This document shows, in pieces, positions 1 to 12,081 of a DNA stretch of 64,000 nucleotides. Made by a program: the position numbers and the translations under genes. The notes under the pieces were generated by a model that saw only the letters and a list, made by a program, of their open reading frames with translations, was not told the origin of the DNA and searched no databases. The DNA lies in assembly GCF_020520425.1 (NCBI RefSeq), contig NC_079489.1, positions 19,244,001 to 19,308,000 of the forward strand, given 5' to 3'. Source of the DNA: Spinacia oleracea. Taxonomy: Eukaryota > Streptophyta > Magnoliopsida > Caryophyllales > Amaranthaceae. Numbering within the stretch: position 1 is the stretch's first letter; each line of letters starts with the position of its first letter.

Positions 1-570
1 CGTAAAAAGTTAAAAAGAAAAAATCAAATTAGCTTAAATACGAACCTCGGCGCACGTGGAAGCTACACCCCACTGATAAACGTGCAATGACTACTTAGCA
101 TGGACCCGGTTTATTTTAGTGTAAATATAAATTCATTAGGTTATTTAATCTTTCACACTTTTCCATTGGGACATTAATTTTTTGTCATTTTTCTAATATC
201 AAAATTTTGATAAAAGTGAAAACATTATAAATAAACGTAATTTTTCTTGTTTAAATGAAAAGATAGAGGAATCTCAATGTACATTAATTAGTCGTTAATA
301 AACGGGTAAAAAGCCAAACGTAAAGAAAAAAAAAACGGATGTAGTATTAAGTTTTCCATTAGTGAGGTCCATTCTCTTCATTTATTTGGGTTTCCCTCCT
401 TTTTCACAATATTTGTTTTTCTCCTCCTTTATAAATCCACCTCCAGCTTCCCCTTCAATATTATTGCTCTTTCACCTTCCTACCTCTTACTCATATACTT
501 TTCCCTGTCGACTTCCTCCATCTTTAACTTCTCCTTCGGTCTCCGCCTTCAATCTCTCTCCACAATTCCC
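1..570. other. AT-rich intergenic DNA, no gene seen
   Basis: I see no exon with recognisable protein similarity here. The stretch from about 400 to 570 is pyrimidine-rich on the plus strand and could be a leader or promoter of an unseen gene, but nothing coding follows it. The only open frame (362-592) has a low-complexity Phe/Pro/Ser composition and runs into a MITE. Confidence 0.5.
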
Positions 571-573
571 TAA

Positions 574-885
574 GAGCAACTCCAATGGTTGAGAAAAGGA
601 ACTAGCTTGCAAATATTAAAATGTTAAGCTAGTAGCTAGACCATTGTTGCACATTTTCTAAATCAACTTTGTTTGGCCAATTAGCTTTGTAGAGCTAATT
701 AGCTTGAAAATATGTCAGACACATATTTTGCATATTTTGCTTATAAACGTAAAAACAAAATACAAAAAATAATAATTGAGAAGTAGCTAACCAATGGAGC
801 AACAAGTAGCTGAAAATTGTATAGCTTAAAAAGTGATGTGGCATTTCAAGCTATAAAATGATTTAGCCAACCATTGGAGTTGTTC
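574..885. mobile_element. Tourist-like MITE (PIF/Harbinger type)
   Basis: The two ends are inverted copies: GAGCAACTCCAATGGTTG at the left and its near-perfect reverse complement at the right (about 868-885). The element is flanked by TAA at 571-573 and 886-888, the 3-bp target duplication typical of PIF/Harbinger MITEs. It is 312 bp long, AT-rich and has no coding capacity. The assignment to Tourist rests on the 3-bp TAA duplication and the size. Confidence 0.8.
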
Positions 886-888
886 TAA

Positions 889-2820
889 CTTTTCCCTTCA
901 ACAAAACCACCACCTTCTAGTTTTATCACCAACTCCTATAGTCAGCGTCACCACCATTGTGGGTTTTCAATTTGAAAGACACCCAACCACCTTTCAGTCG
1001 GTGCTATTCTTGATTGAGGACACTTTCTATGTTTTTTCCTCATGTATTATCTTCATTCAGCGTAGCGATTTTCTTTATTTCCTGTTGATTTCAGCTCTTT
1101 AATGGATACAAAGTGTTTTTTCACTTGGGGGTGATGGATTTCGCCTGATATGATGCTTTAATCATTCGGGTGTTTCTTTTTTCGTCAATTTCCTTGATTC
1201 GATTATCATGCTTGTAATTGTATTACTTTGTATTTATTTTGGCGGTTGTTTTTTATTTGAGTTGAATCGTGGATTTAATTTGTATCTCCTTGATGATTAA
1301 AACTGATTATAGTGGAATTTGACATATGGATTGGACGAGGGGCTGATTTTTCCTTGCATTTCTTATTACTGATTTATCAAAAGAATTGAGGAACTTAGTA
1401 GTTAAAATGATGAGATCTAGCTTGTTCAGTTTTTCTGTTTGATTTTTTGTTGGTGTGATTTTATGTTTAATTAAGTTATCCCCAGTTGATATTCGTAGCT
1501 GTAAATCATGAATTATCTTGTTTCACTTAGTTTTGATTAATTAGTAGTTACTATTTTCTTCGTGTTGCTAAGCATAAAAGAGCAAAAATTTATTCTCAAT
1601 AATGTTCCTGGCCGGAAACAAATCACTTTAATAAAATCCCCAACTTAATTAAGTTTGGTTGTGGAATGAACGATGAAGAAGCAGGCAAGAGCAACGTATG
1701 TTATAAAGGAAGAGTAAGAGAAATAACGTGGGAAAAAAGGAGGGAAAACCAAATAATGGGCCCCACTAATAAAAATTTAACGGTTTTCATTAAGTGGATC
1801 TTTGAAAATTTTGACAAAAATTTTGATATATATTTTTTTTAAGGTGGTGCGTTTGAAAAGGTGAACCTGGTGGTAAATATGAAAAAAATCGAAATGTATG
1901 AGAATTAAAAAAAATGCCTTGAAGAGAACTAGAGAAGGAACAGAACAGAGGGGAGGATGTAATAAGATTTTTCTTTCTTGACAGCCGATAGGCCTAATAG
2001 GAGTAATAGGATACAAGTACTCCTTACATTTTATGTATTGATGAGTAAAAACGATATGGATATATGTATTTTTGCACACAATATACATGGAAAGAAGCTG
2101 TTCCAGTCCTTTCCAGAAAAAGAAAACAGATGAATGGAGCAAAAGAACTACAGACTCAAGTGGTCGTGATATGACGATAGATGATACAGTTCTCTTTGTT
2201 TCAAATAGGTCTCTCGACCAAAACTTATCATTGGAAGTACAATGTGAAAGTCCCAGACAGTTTCTTGTGGGATTAATCTGGTCTTCAACAAAGTATCTGC
2301 AGTTTTAAACACGTTCTTTTGTTTCCTGCAAGAGCACATATTTTCCTCATTTAAACACCACAAATGTACGTAATAGTTACCTATGCTGGCTTCATCAGCG
2401 CAAAACCAATACATATTGTGGCAGCTGTTTCTTTTGCCACTCATGAAAATACAACAGAAGTTTCTATTTGAAACACTAGTATCTCCGAATAGATTTTAGT
2501 CCAGAGCAATTTAGGAGTCAACAAAACTTCGGTCCTTACTACTTGTGCTCTTAGAAGACAATTACTCTGTTCTTGGCCAACCTTCCAACAAGAAACCGGT
2601 GAAGAATGGCTTCCTACGTACAAAATACAGGTCTTGCTTCTTCTAAATGGTATGTGTTTTAAGAGAAGGCTAGATAAGATGGTTGCATGGAAGTGTTATT
2701 TGTGGTAAGAAATAACGTAATATCAAGGAGGAAGAAAATTTGAGGAACTACAAGTATTCTACAAAAGTAGGAAACTGAAGATGCATACCAAATCAAATTT
2801 CAAGTGTCACCAGCATCTTA
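889..2820. other. No gene recognised; lower end may include the ILK 3' UTR
   Basis: There is no exon-like reading frame with known similarity. The part next to 2821 probably holds the 3' untranslated region of the minus-strand kinase gene, but I cannot place its polyadenylation site. Open frames at 1777-2142, 2072-2308 and 2148-2444 overlap on both strands and look like chance. Confidence 0.4.
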
Positions 2821-5800
2821 CTACAACCACGGAAGCTTGAAGGTGTCTTTCCACCATCCCTGTTTACAACCGTTGGCAACCACAGTATCCAACCGTAGAA
2901 TGATCTCAGAAAAGCTCGGTCTAACAGCTGAATCTCCACTCCAACATAGTTCAATCAATCTGTGTTTGCATTCAGGCCAGATTAGTTTGCGCATAAGATG
3001 TGGCTAAGGGAGCAGAAACTATGAGAGTCTCGCGAAGTAATATAGACAAATCACAATGTCAACTGCCAAGATGATGGTCTTGGTCTCAAAACAATAATTT
3101 GTATCTTTTAAAATATTTGAAAAGCAGAAATTCCAACATCATTTATAGTTCTATACAAAATGTGGTATAGGAAACCATCTACTAAAACCAGAATTACCAG
3201 TTCGGACACTTCAGAAAACCCTGACTTTTAAAGGAGGAAATATAGGTAAAAGTAGAAAGAACTTACTCTTTGAGTTCTGATGGATAATTTTTCAACTTCT
3301 TAAATGGTGGTCTTTTGCCCTCCAAACACATAAGCTGGGTGGCTTCTTCTGTAGGCTTTGGGTGGAAAGGATGAACACCTTCAATCATCTAAAGCAAGGG
3401 TAAAATGATACGAGTGTGTTATGAACTGGAAATTTGTGCAGAAATTTAAAGGACGAAGATGGAAATTTGCATCATTAACAATAATACAAGCTTTGGGGAG
3501 GCTTGTTCTCTCCCAAAGTGAAACAAAACTGAAGGGAACTCTCAATAATATTCATGCTTTCACTCTCACTGATTTCCTCTTTACACAGCATTTCCAAGTT
3601 GAACTAACTGACTTCCCTCTTCTTCAAGCTAGTTCTAACAACTAATTATGCATTGCCTACACTACCCCTTCCCAATAAGCCAATCTATTACACAAGGAGC
3701 CAACAAGAAGCTCCAGATCATTCCACAAAACTACAAAAGTAAATAAAATCGCATTATTGGATTATTTCTGTTGGAAATATCAAGCTTTGGATAAAAAATT
3801 TAGACATCAGACAACTTGAAACAAATAAAATATGGGACATCATCAGATCTTTCTTAGATGATCACCTAGGAACAAGTGTGTAAATAGTCAGAGGATCCTC
3901 ATTCATAAGACTGATGATCCCACTCCCTACAAACTATCAAAATTTGGCAACTTTTTAACTATTAATAAAATGTTTTTTCTGGCTTAGAATATCAGAACAA
4001 TCTCATATGGACTTGGATGCAATTATAAAACAATCATACCTCAAGTGCAAGAAGAAGAAATGGATTGCTAGAACATGACATGCAATTAGTACCTTAACGG
4101 CTTCATCTCTAAATAACACAACCACCACCGCTGACACATACTAATGCAGGACACTGCAATTCGAAATAGGTACTGTACATTGTGATTTTCCTGGAGGCAA
4201 CAGTAAGCTATCTAGGGGACAAAATGACAACCAAGAAGCATTTACATGAATATATCAGACATATACTATCCACACAATTGCACATAAAGCTGGGCAGGTA
4301 GAGGTTGAAGGCAGCTTGATGCCTTAATGGCGTGTGTGAGTGTGACCACAAGCTGATGTATGAATGACCAGACTCAAATTTCTAAGTACCTCGTAAAGAA
4401 TAACAGCGAAGGAGAATGCATCCACTCTCTTGTCAAATATTTCATCTTTGTAGAGCTCGGGTGCTGTATATACACCTGCAATTAATGAGAGAATGGATAT
4501 TTGATCAGTCCAGTCCGCTTACTCCAAAAGAAAATCTCACAAGAAAAAAGCTTTCTTAATCTTAGTCGTTCACAAAAAAAATTGTCTACTTCGATTCATA
4601 TAACTAAAGCTACTTGGCCAGTTAGTTTTTACTCTATTAAGCTGAACTTCCATCCAACATATTTCTTATATTATGTTAAAATATATACACATTGTGATGA
4701 AAGAAGGAAAACCCACTGCAGACAGTTTGCTTGCTGCAACTACTTACTCGCATTACGAATGGAGGCTCCAGGGTCTGCCAGTTTAAATTTATCAGCTGAT
4801 ATCTTCGACAATCGTATCAAACCAAATCCGGCTACCTTCAACTGTCCTCCACTATCGAGCAAAATATTTCTGGCACCTTACCAAAATTTCAACTATTAAT
4901 AAACAAAATATCATCTTAATGACTTGTACAATATGTTCTTTTGCATTTGGTTATCTTACTTGGGCATTAGATCACAATGGACAACTGGGTCAGGTTTGCA
5001 CTCATGAAGGTAATTCATCCCCCTGATAAGGAACAACGTTATGAGAAGAGAAAATAATAACATACAAAGCAACAACTTCGAGGGGGAAGTTCCCCTTGCA
5101 GATAGACCTCAAGTTTTCAAAATAGTAGTTTATTGGAATGAAGAATACCTTGCAATATCAAGTGCAAATTTTAATGATTTTGATGGTGTTAATCGTCCTT
5201 TCTTTTGAAGATAGCATCCTAAATCACCCTGAATAGAAAAGGAAATACACATATATCAATCTAGAAAGCATGGAAAAATTGAAATACCAGAGATGAAACC
5301 GTGTCAAGAAAGTCAATTCTCAAGATTATCAACATTACTTTGATACAAGCTACAGAGAGCTGGGTCTTTAGTCAGGTTTTTACCAATCATGGATAGATCC
5401 TGCATCCCTGCGCTTACTTTATCTAGATTAAGGATAAGACTTCATGAACACAGAAGGGGGCACATATTCACTGGGATGCTTTAGCTGATCACAAAGGGTG
5501 AAGGAGTTTACAGCATCTCAAGCACAGCATAAATTGTTGTTAGAGAGTCCATGTATTTCAAGTTCAAAAGTTACAAGATGTAATTTTGTATCTCATAAGC
5601 GATTATCTACAAAAGAATACTTGTGTCCATCCCAATAAATTCATACTTAAAAAGACATTTACAGATGTGTTTTTTTAATTGTTAGGAATGTGAAATTCTA
5701 CTCCTCCAAGCTCCAAATGGCACATAATAATTGTTCTACTTTAGTACACACAGGAGAGAGTTAATGACTATTGTACGATTCTTCATAGTGCAGAGTTTGG

Positions 5801-8800
5801 AAATTCTGAGACATCGTAAATTACGCAAGTTCCTGACCAAATGAACTTTGACAACTTTGACAACCAAATGAACAATTTAACAAGCATTTTTAATTATTTT
5901 CAAGATATCAGCCTCTTTGAATCTTCTGTAGTGCTGGTGCATACATTCATAATTAAAATCAGCAAGAATTATCTTAATATTTATAGGTCTACACACAAAG
6001 AACCGTCATTTATTTAATAAGAATCAAACAAGTTATCCGAGGAGTGCATATACATCAACATTTGGAGCAAAACCGAATATACCTTTGGATGAAATTCTAC
6101 TACAATCATCATTGGGATATTTTGGGTAACTGCTCCGACGAACTGAATGATATTCGGATGACGCACCTTTTCCAATAATGTCAACTCGTTTTTAAAACCA
6201 TTTCTGCACAGGAAGTTAATTAGGATATGACACAATCAGACAATCAGCCATTGAATAGAATTGCAAAGAAATTCCTATCTACAAATAATTAGAAATGCAG
6301 TCATGCAAAGAGATAACACATGAAGCAGCACAAAAAACAAATTACAAGTAAATACAATCAAACAGCTAGTTTAGGATTTCAGAGGATAAATAAAGGAGCA
6401 TAAGTATTGCTATCTGATACTTCAGCATGACCAGCAATGCCGGGTAGATTTTCTAAATACTAAGCAGTGCATGGAAGATTATGGAAATCCAGTAAAAAGA
6501 TAAATTAAGATAATGTTTCAGAAAAGTACATGCTTTCGGGGTCAGAATAGCTCTCCTTATCAAGTATCTTTACAGCAACCTTGGTACCATTCCACTTAGC
6601 AACTTGAAATACTCCCTGCAAAGTAACATACAAGCACAAGCATCAAGTAAGATTTAAAGAAGTTATCATGGAGAAGAAACAATAAGACACTTGCCGCACA
6701 AGCTAAAAGAAAATCAAAGAGAAGATATGCGTGATAAATATTTGAAAATAACAGAAACTCGGATGTAATCTTACTACAGGAATAGATTTTGTTGTCAAAG
6801 GATATATCAGGTTAAATTAAAAAGAAAACATCCCAAGACCAAACCACATCAGAAAAAGTAAAACAAAACCAGCATGTGAAGGAAAATTTAGCTGGCATTG
6901 AAGGAAAAAGGACCATGCCTTTGCAATACCATCAGATCTGCGAACTTGTAGTTCAAATGGATTAAGTTCGTATTCTGGGACTTCTTTAGAATTTGCAACT
7001 GCCATTGGAGTTTTCCTAGTTTTCTGAGAATACAAAGGGTGCAAGTCAGAAAGCCAAATCATGATTGATAAAACGACAAAAGAAGAAAGAGCATCGACAA
7101 AGTGTGGAAAAGAGACTGGAATCCTACTGGAACTTTTGCACCCCGAGCCTTCAAAATACTGTATACTTCCATATTTCCATAGTACTTAGCATCAGCTGCT
7201 GCCTGTGGAATCACAAACCTTATTAGGACTGAATTTTGTTACATTGGACTAGAAAATAAGGAGATGGAAACAAGAAGTTCAGAGAACAGCAAGACATTAA
7301 AGTTCAGAGAACAGCAAGACATTAAAGTATACCACGGAAAAACCACACAGGAGAAACATATGGACCCAAAAGCAGTTACAGAACAGAGAAAACATGCTGC
7401 TAAAACATTAGTGATTTTTCTTAAGGTAGCCTGCATGTTGTAACACAAAGAGGTTGTGACTGCCTTGTTGGCTTCAACAAGGGACCTCTTTCATTCTTCT
7501 TTTTCTTTTAACGGATTAAAATGGAATAAAATGGAAATGATTCATAACAATGACACTGTTTCTTAATGATCGTTGCTGTTTTAATCAAGGGTCAATTGGC
7601 ACCTCTTTGGGCTGCACAGATCTGTCTCCTCCCTCTCCCCCCCAACTACCTTGGCTTTGTTAGAAGCGTCAGGCTATTATTATTAGCATGCAATAACTTT
7701 TTTACTCTATCCTTTTTCCAAGGCTGACATAATAGTATTTCAGTTTCTGCCATGAAATACGGAGCGAGAGAAATCAAGTGATGGTGTATCTAGAAGCATT
7801 AAAAAAATATTGTTGTATCTAGAAAAATCTAAGAGATACTCTATCAAAGACATATGTGAGAGACATGGGCTCTCGCAAATATTGTTGTAAAATTCTTATT
7901 AATGTAATCAATGATAAAAATACAATTTTGTCATACAATTGAGGTCCATCAGAATTTCCGCGTGCGTCCTCAAATTTCTATCAATAAGATACTCTATCTA
8001 TAAATGTTTATCACATCCCCCAATATCTTTTAATTAAGGAATAACGATGCTACCATAATTTTCCTGAAAAGGGGTTTAATAAGATTATACTCGTTACCCA
8101 ATTTTAGTAGGGGCATACATTTGTAAGAAAGAAATACTCCCACGGTCCCTTATTGTACTTGACACTTCCTAACATAAATTTTCCAAACTGTTTTTCACAT
8201 TTTTTTTTGTTTGAGGTAAAACATCAACCTTTGCTTTTTCATCTCTCTCCCTAGATAGCCAATTCAAGTGCCTCTTCTATATCTTTTTTCCCTCGATCTC
8301 ATCCATTTTCAAATATTTGATTTTGACTTTCATGCCCCAACTATAGTGCAGCCTTAATATTTGTCTCTAACCCTATGGCAAAAAAGACAGAGGGAGTAGT
8401 ACTTACTCCGTAGTTTGTTAAAACGTACTCCCGTCTTTTAATAATTTTATTTATTTCAATTAAAAATCCATTTTATAGTTTGTTCAAGAGTTCCTATTTT
8501 ATGATTAGATTAAGAAGTACTCCTGAGAAATGGAAGGGCAGTACACATTTGACATTTCGTGACATTCACAAGACTGCAGGTATCTCTATCGGGCAAGTGT
8601 TTTACCAAGTAATTAGAGTATCTTTATCGGGAAAATTATATCATGCATCCATGTGCAGGTGTGTGCATGATAAACATACTATGTGCATCACATATGTCGA
8701 TAAGTATAACTAGATAGATTAAAGGGGAAAGAATATATATGTGTCGGCATATAAGTCAATAAATTAAAGGGGAAAGAATATATACCGTGCTGCCCCAACG

Positions 8801-9208
8801 ATCACGAGCATCAATATTAGCCTTACCCCTCAACAACAACTTAACCACCTCAACATTACCCTCACAAGCAGCAATATGCAAAGCAGTCCTCCCATCCAAA
8901 TCAATGCTATTAACATCAGTTCCTCCATCCAGCAAATCCTGGAGTCCTTTCAAATCCCCTGTACAAGCCATGAACAACAATTGCATCGTGGCATCTAAAT
9001 TATCCGGTACCGTTAATGGCTCCTCCTTCACCTGGGCGTTTCGACGAATTGGATCCAGCGACGATTGCCGCCCAAAACTAAACCTCATCGTGTTTCTCTG
9101 AGGATCCATCGATGACTGCCTCCTAAAGCTGAACCTCCCTGATTTCCTCATAGATCCTGTTGAGAATTGCCTCGATATCCCTCGCCTCAATTGAGCTGCC
9201 ATCTCCAT
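2821..9208 (-). CDS. Integrin-linked-kinase-like ankyrin protein kinase (plant ILK, Raf-like MAPKKK group), complete, 473 aa
   Basis: Eleven exons on the minus strand join to a 1422-nt frame: 9208-8786, 7202-7128, 7023-6919, 6615-6530, 6203-6083, 5228-5149, 5022-4960, 4869-4748, 4475-4390, 3388-3267 and 2959-2821. A Ser/Arg-rich N terminus is followed by ankyrin repeats (about residues 73-166, with DLDGRTALHIAACEGNVEVV) and a kinase domain (about 195-465). The ATP-binding lysine lies in VAVK (K217), the catalytic loop reads HCDLMPKN (312-319), and the metal-binding DFG is replaced by GFG (332-334). APE is at 363-365 and the end reads GWWKDTFKLPWL. Plant ILKs are known for this atypical kinase core and act in immune, osmotic and growth signalling at membranes. 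Intron 3 appears to use a GC donor (6918-6917). The start could also be the Met two codons downstream. Exon joins are inferred by family similarity and splice sites. Confidence 0.93.
7275..7324. repeat. 25-bp tandem duplication in ILK intron 1
   Basis: Two perfect copies of a 25-bp unit starting AAGTTCAGAGAACAGC lie at 7275-7299 and 7300-7324, just upstream (in gene direction) of exon 2. This looks like a recent replication-slippage event in the intron, with no visible function. Confidence 0.85.
8137..8396. mobile_element. Stowaway-like MITE in ILK intron 1
   Basis: The element starts CTCCCACGGTCCCTT and ends with the inverted counterpart AAAGACAGAGGGAG. It is flanked by TA on both sides (8135-8136 and 8397-8398), the target duplication of Tc1/mariner-type Stowaway elements. 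It is 260 bp long and non-coding, and sits in the 1.6-kb first intron of the kinase gene. Confidence 0.8.
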
Positions 9209-9760
9209 TTTTAGTAATTTATTTCTTCTTCTCGAATTCCAAATTCTAATTTTCCGTCAATTCACCCTCAATTAACCTTCAATTACACCAAACAAAAATA
9301 GTCAATTGTCATAATCAATATTGTTGATTTTTTTGAGACAATAATTGAAGTGTCATAATCAAAGACAGTTGGAAATTCTGAATAATTCTTCAATTGCAAT
9401 AACAAATTCAAAAAAAAAAAATCAAATGATGTAGGAGGTAACGTATTGCATACATTATCACAGAGGATTATTAATTGATCGAAAAAGCTCGATCGAGAGC
9501 TCGAGCGAGCAGCAAGAGCTCTCGAAATCGAGCATAGATTGCCAGAAATGTTGTGGATAACCGATGATTTGAGAGAGAGAAAGAGAGATTTGGGGAGAGA
9601 GAGAGAAGGAGATGATCCGAAGGAAACGCCGGAAGAAGAGAGAGAGAAAGAGGTGTGAAAATGGCGGAAAATGGAAGGAATGGAGGGAATGGAAAGGAGG
9701 AGAAAAAGAAATGAAAAAAGAGAAGGAAAGAGATGGCTTCCCACTTGCTTCTCCGTAAAG
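9209..9760 (-). promoter_or_regulatory. Probable 5' leader and core promoter of the ILK gene
   Basis: Directly upstream of the kinase start codon the minus strand is strongly pyrimidine-rich. The plus strand shows GAGAGA-type runs at about 9568-9660, so the gene strand carries CT repeats, common in plant 5' leaders and core promoters. The open frame 9283-9744 on the minus strand is low-complexity Ser/Phe/Leu and is best explained by this CT-rich leader. I cannot place a TATA box or start site. Confidence 0.45.
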
Positions 9761-10033
9761 GCCGTTATTTTTCTATGGTTCTAATAAGAGGGAACTCGCA
9801 GAGTAGCGCAGTATTATTATACTCGGAAATTCGTATGTTTTTTTGGGTGCAAAAGAGGAATTTAGGCCCCGAAACAAATAAAATTACACTAGGAATTAAA
9901 CGTGGTTAAGCAACATCAATTATATCAGCATTATCTCCCTATGCATGTGTTGTCTGCGTTTATTTCAGAAATATTGATTATTTTAGCTTCATCAATGCCT
10001 CCAACAATACTCCCAAGTTCTGAAAAAATATGA

Positions 10034-10083
10034 AAATATGCATGCAATGCGTATGTCTAAATATGCATGTAATGCGTATGTCA
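10034..10083. repeat. 25-bp imperfect tandem duplication
   Basis: Two copies of a unit around ATATGCATGCAATGCGTATG lie back to back (10034-10058 and 10059-10083) and differ at two positions. No function is apparent. Confidence 0.75.
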
Positions 10084-10389
10084 ATTACGTAAGAAATTAA
10101 TACTCTATTTGTATTAATATTATATTCATATTAATATTCATAAAAGAGTTTCATACTCCTTATTGAAAATAAATAGCAAATAAATTGTATGCATAATATA
10201 CCTAAAAAGGTGTTATGCGTACTTTAGAACATATTACATATACCCGGGTGGACCGTGTACCCTCTCACATTTTCTCCTTACATGTGAGGAGAAAATAGGA
10301 TAGAGACCACCAGTGGACATAAAATACCCTTGGGTGTACGGTGTATCAGGGTGCACCTAATAATTTGCACATGCATACAATATACAATA

Positions 10390-10620
10390 AATTTATTGTG
10401 CACCAGAATCACTTTTAGCCAGTTTTTTTTAACTTTTACCCAATTTTTTGTGTAACTTTTAACATATTTTGATTAACTTTTATATTATGAAAAAAATTGA
10501 TTGTTAAACATTTTAATGGGTTAAATGGTTAACTTTATATATTATTAGTGATTTTAAATGAATGATTTTTAATAAAATAAATAAATTTATGATTAAGAAA
10601 TAAATAACTTTTACATTATA
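10390..10620 (+). repeat. Dispersed AT-rich repeat, related to a copy at about 62990-63240
   Basis: The string of short motifs, AACTTTTAACATATTTTGAT, then AACTTTTATATT, then TATTAGTGATTTT, recurs in the same order on the minus strand at about 62990-63240 inside an intron of the last gene. The two copies are diverged. The ends are not clear and I see no terminal repeats, so the class is unknown. Confidence 0.5.
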
Positions 10621-11540
10621 TCGGTTAAATTTTAATCCCTCCGTCCCTTAATACTCGCACCGTTTGACTGGACACGCTTGCCCATGCACAACTTTGACCA
10701 TTAATATCTTTTACTACATATTATAAAAACTTATAAAATAGGAAATTTTGTGAAATACTACCTTAATGTTTGGACGTTTTGTGAATTACTACCTTATAAA
10801 AACTTTTTTATATTTTCCTACCTTATAAGTTTGATATGTTTTAGTAACACTACCTTGTAACAGAAAACGTTAAATCTCTCCGTTTGTGGGTTCCAACCCA
10901 ACACTTTATTTCATTTTTCTTTCCTCTTTCTCTGTTCTCTGTTTTTTGCTTCTTTGTTCTCAATCTTTGACCTCTCATTTCTTAATCATCTTGCTCGAAA
11001 TCCCCTCTCAATATTCCTCTACCAATCTCATTCTCAACATGATGTTTTATGGCACGCTTATCTTCCAAGCATTTCTGGCAAGAGAGCTGCAGCTATTTTC
11101 CAAGCATCTCTGCCAAGAGATCACATTGGCACCAAAAAGAAAGCCACGACAGTTCCAACTTCCAACAGTGCTTGCAACTACATCAAAATATCAAATAAAA
11201 GAGAACTTATCCTGATATAAACTACTTAGTAATATCCTAATACGTACCAATAACTAGTAAAACACATAAGACAAAGGACACTAGGAAATAAACCCATAAT
11301 TCAGAGAAAATTCCACAATAAAATTGAAAAATAGGTAACCTGCAAGCTTTGAAACATCACAAAACCAACAACCAACCAAAGGCAGACTACCGTTCAGTTA
11401 CTTATAAAAGGCTATTGTATGTCTACTACTCCAAATCTCATCCTAACAGTCTGCAATTTTTCACACTGCAAAGCATATATACTCTAGTAAGCAAGACAAC
11501 AACACAAGATCTCATGGAGGAAAGTGATTGTAGAATAAAC

Positions 11541-11601
11541 CTTCTATGTAGTTTTTAACTTGCTCTTCAGCAAGTGAGTCCCGTATTGATTCCAGTAAAG
11601 C
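11541..11601 (-). pseudogene. Captured exon-like fragment inside the MULE, donor gene unknown
   Basis: On the minus strand, 61 nt bounded by an AG acceptor (after TTTTAG) and a GT donor encode an uninterrupted ALLESIRDSLAEEQVKNYIE. The composition and the flanking splice signals look like a real exon copied from a host gene. I do not recognise the protein. Confidence 0.45.
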
Positions 11602-11866
11602 CTAAAAGTATACAAGAGACTTAGAAATCAATGACAATTATATAATATATGAGGACTTGTGCAGCTAATAACTTGTTTCTCTCTTTTGGTTTCTACCTAT
11701 CAATGTTAATTATCATCAGAAAAATTGGCAAAACTTCAAGAGTACTACAGAATAAGTTCCTAGACTCCTAGCAATAAGATTTCTTCTTCCTGCCTTGCTC
11801 CTGGTTACTAGTCACTGTTTACTATTTCCAATTCTTATGATAAGCCGCAAATCGATTAACTTGCAG

Positions 11867-12081
11867 GAAATCGAAGAGGAATCAGTGGGTGCAAAAAATA
11901 TTTGGTCATGGTCTCGGTGGCTCAAAGAGAAGCCGGGCTGCAGAAGTGCATAATGAAAGGGTGAGCTCAAACTTTGTAAATTAGTATCTGTTGTTGTGAT
12001 AGTTGGTTTTGGGATCTAATTTGTGCCTTTTGGAACGTTTCTAACAGAGAAGAACGGATAGAATTAATGAGAAAGAGAAGT
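11867..12081 (+). pseudogene. Captured fragment of a PIF-type bHLH transcription factor gene, frameshifted
   Basis: An exon-like stretch (11867-11960) begins after a TTGCAG acceptor and encodes EIEEESVGAKN, then in another frame GSKRSRAAEVHNER, ending at a GTGAGC donor. After an intron-like gap, AACAG at 12043-12047 precedes RRTDRINEKEKW. Phytochrome-interacting bHLH factors carry an acidic EES segment followed by KRSRAAEVHNLSERRRRDRINEK, with an intron in the basic region, so the match is specific. The copy has lost the reading frame and the Leu-Ser-Glu of the basic region, and stops after the start of helix 1. It cannot make a factor; it could still give antisense or small RNA. Confidence 0.75.

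Larger units (their letters stand above)
9761..10634. other. Gene-free AT-rich DNA with short repeats
   Basis: No exon is recognisable. The stretch holds a 25-bp duplication (10034-10083) and a T-rich dispersed repeat (about 10390-10620), listed separately. Confidence 0.5.

Noticed and set aside
362-592. 76-aa frame near the window start
   Set aside because: Pyrimidine-rich composition, runs into a MITE, and no recognisable domain.
9283-9744. 153-aa minus-strand open frame rich in Ser, Phe and Leu
   Set aside because: It lies in the CT-rich leader just upstream of the ILK start, has low-complexity composition and no family similarity.
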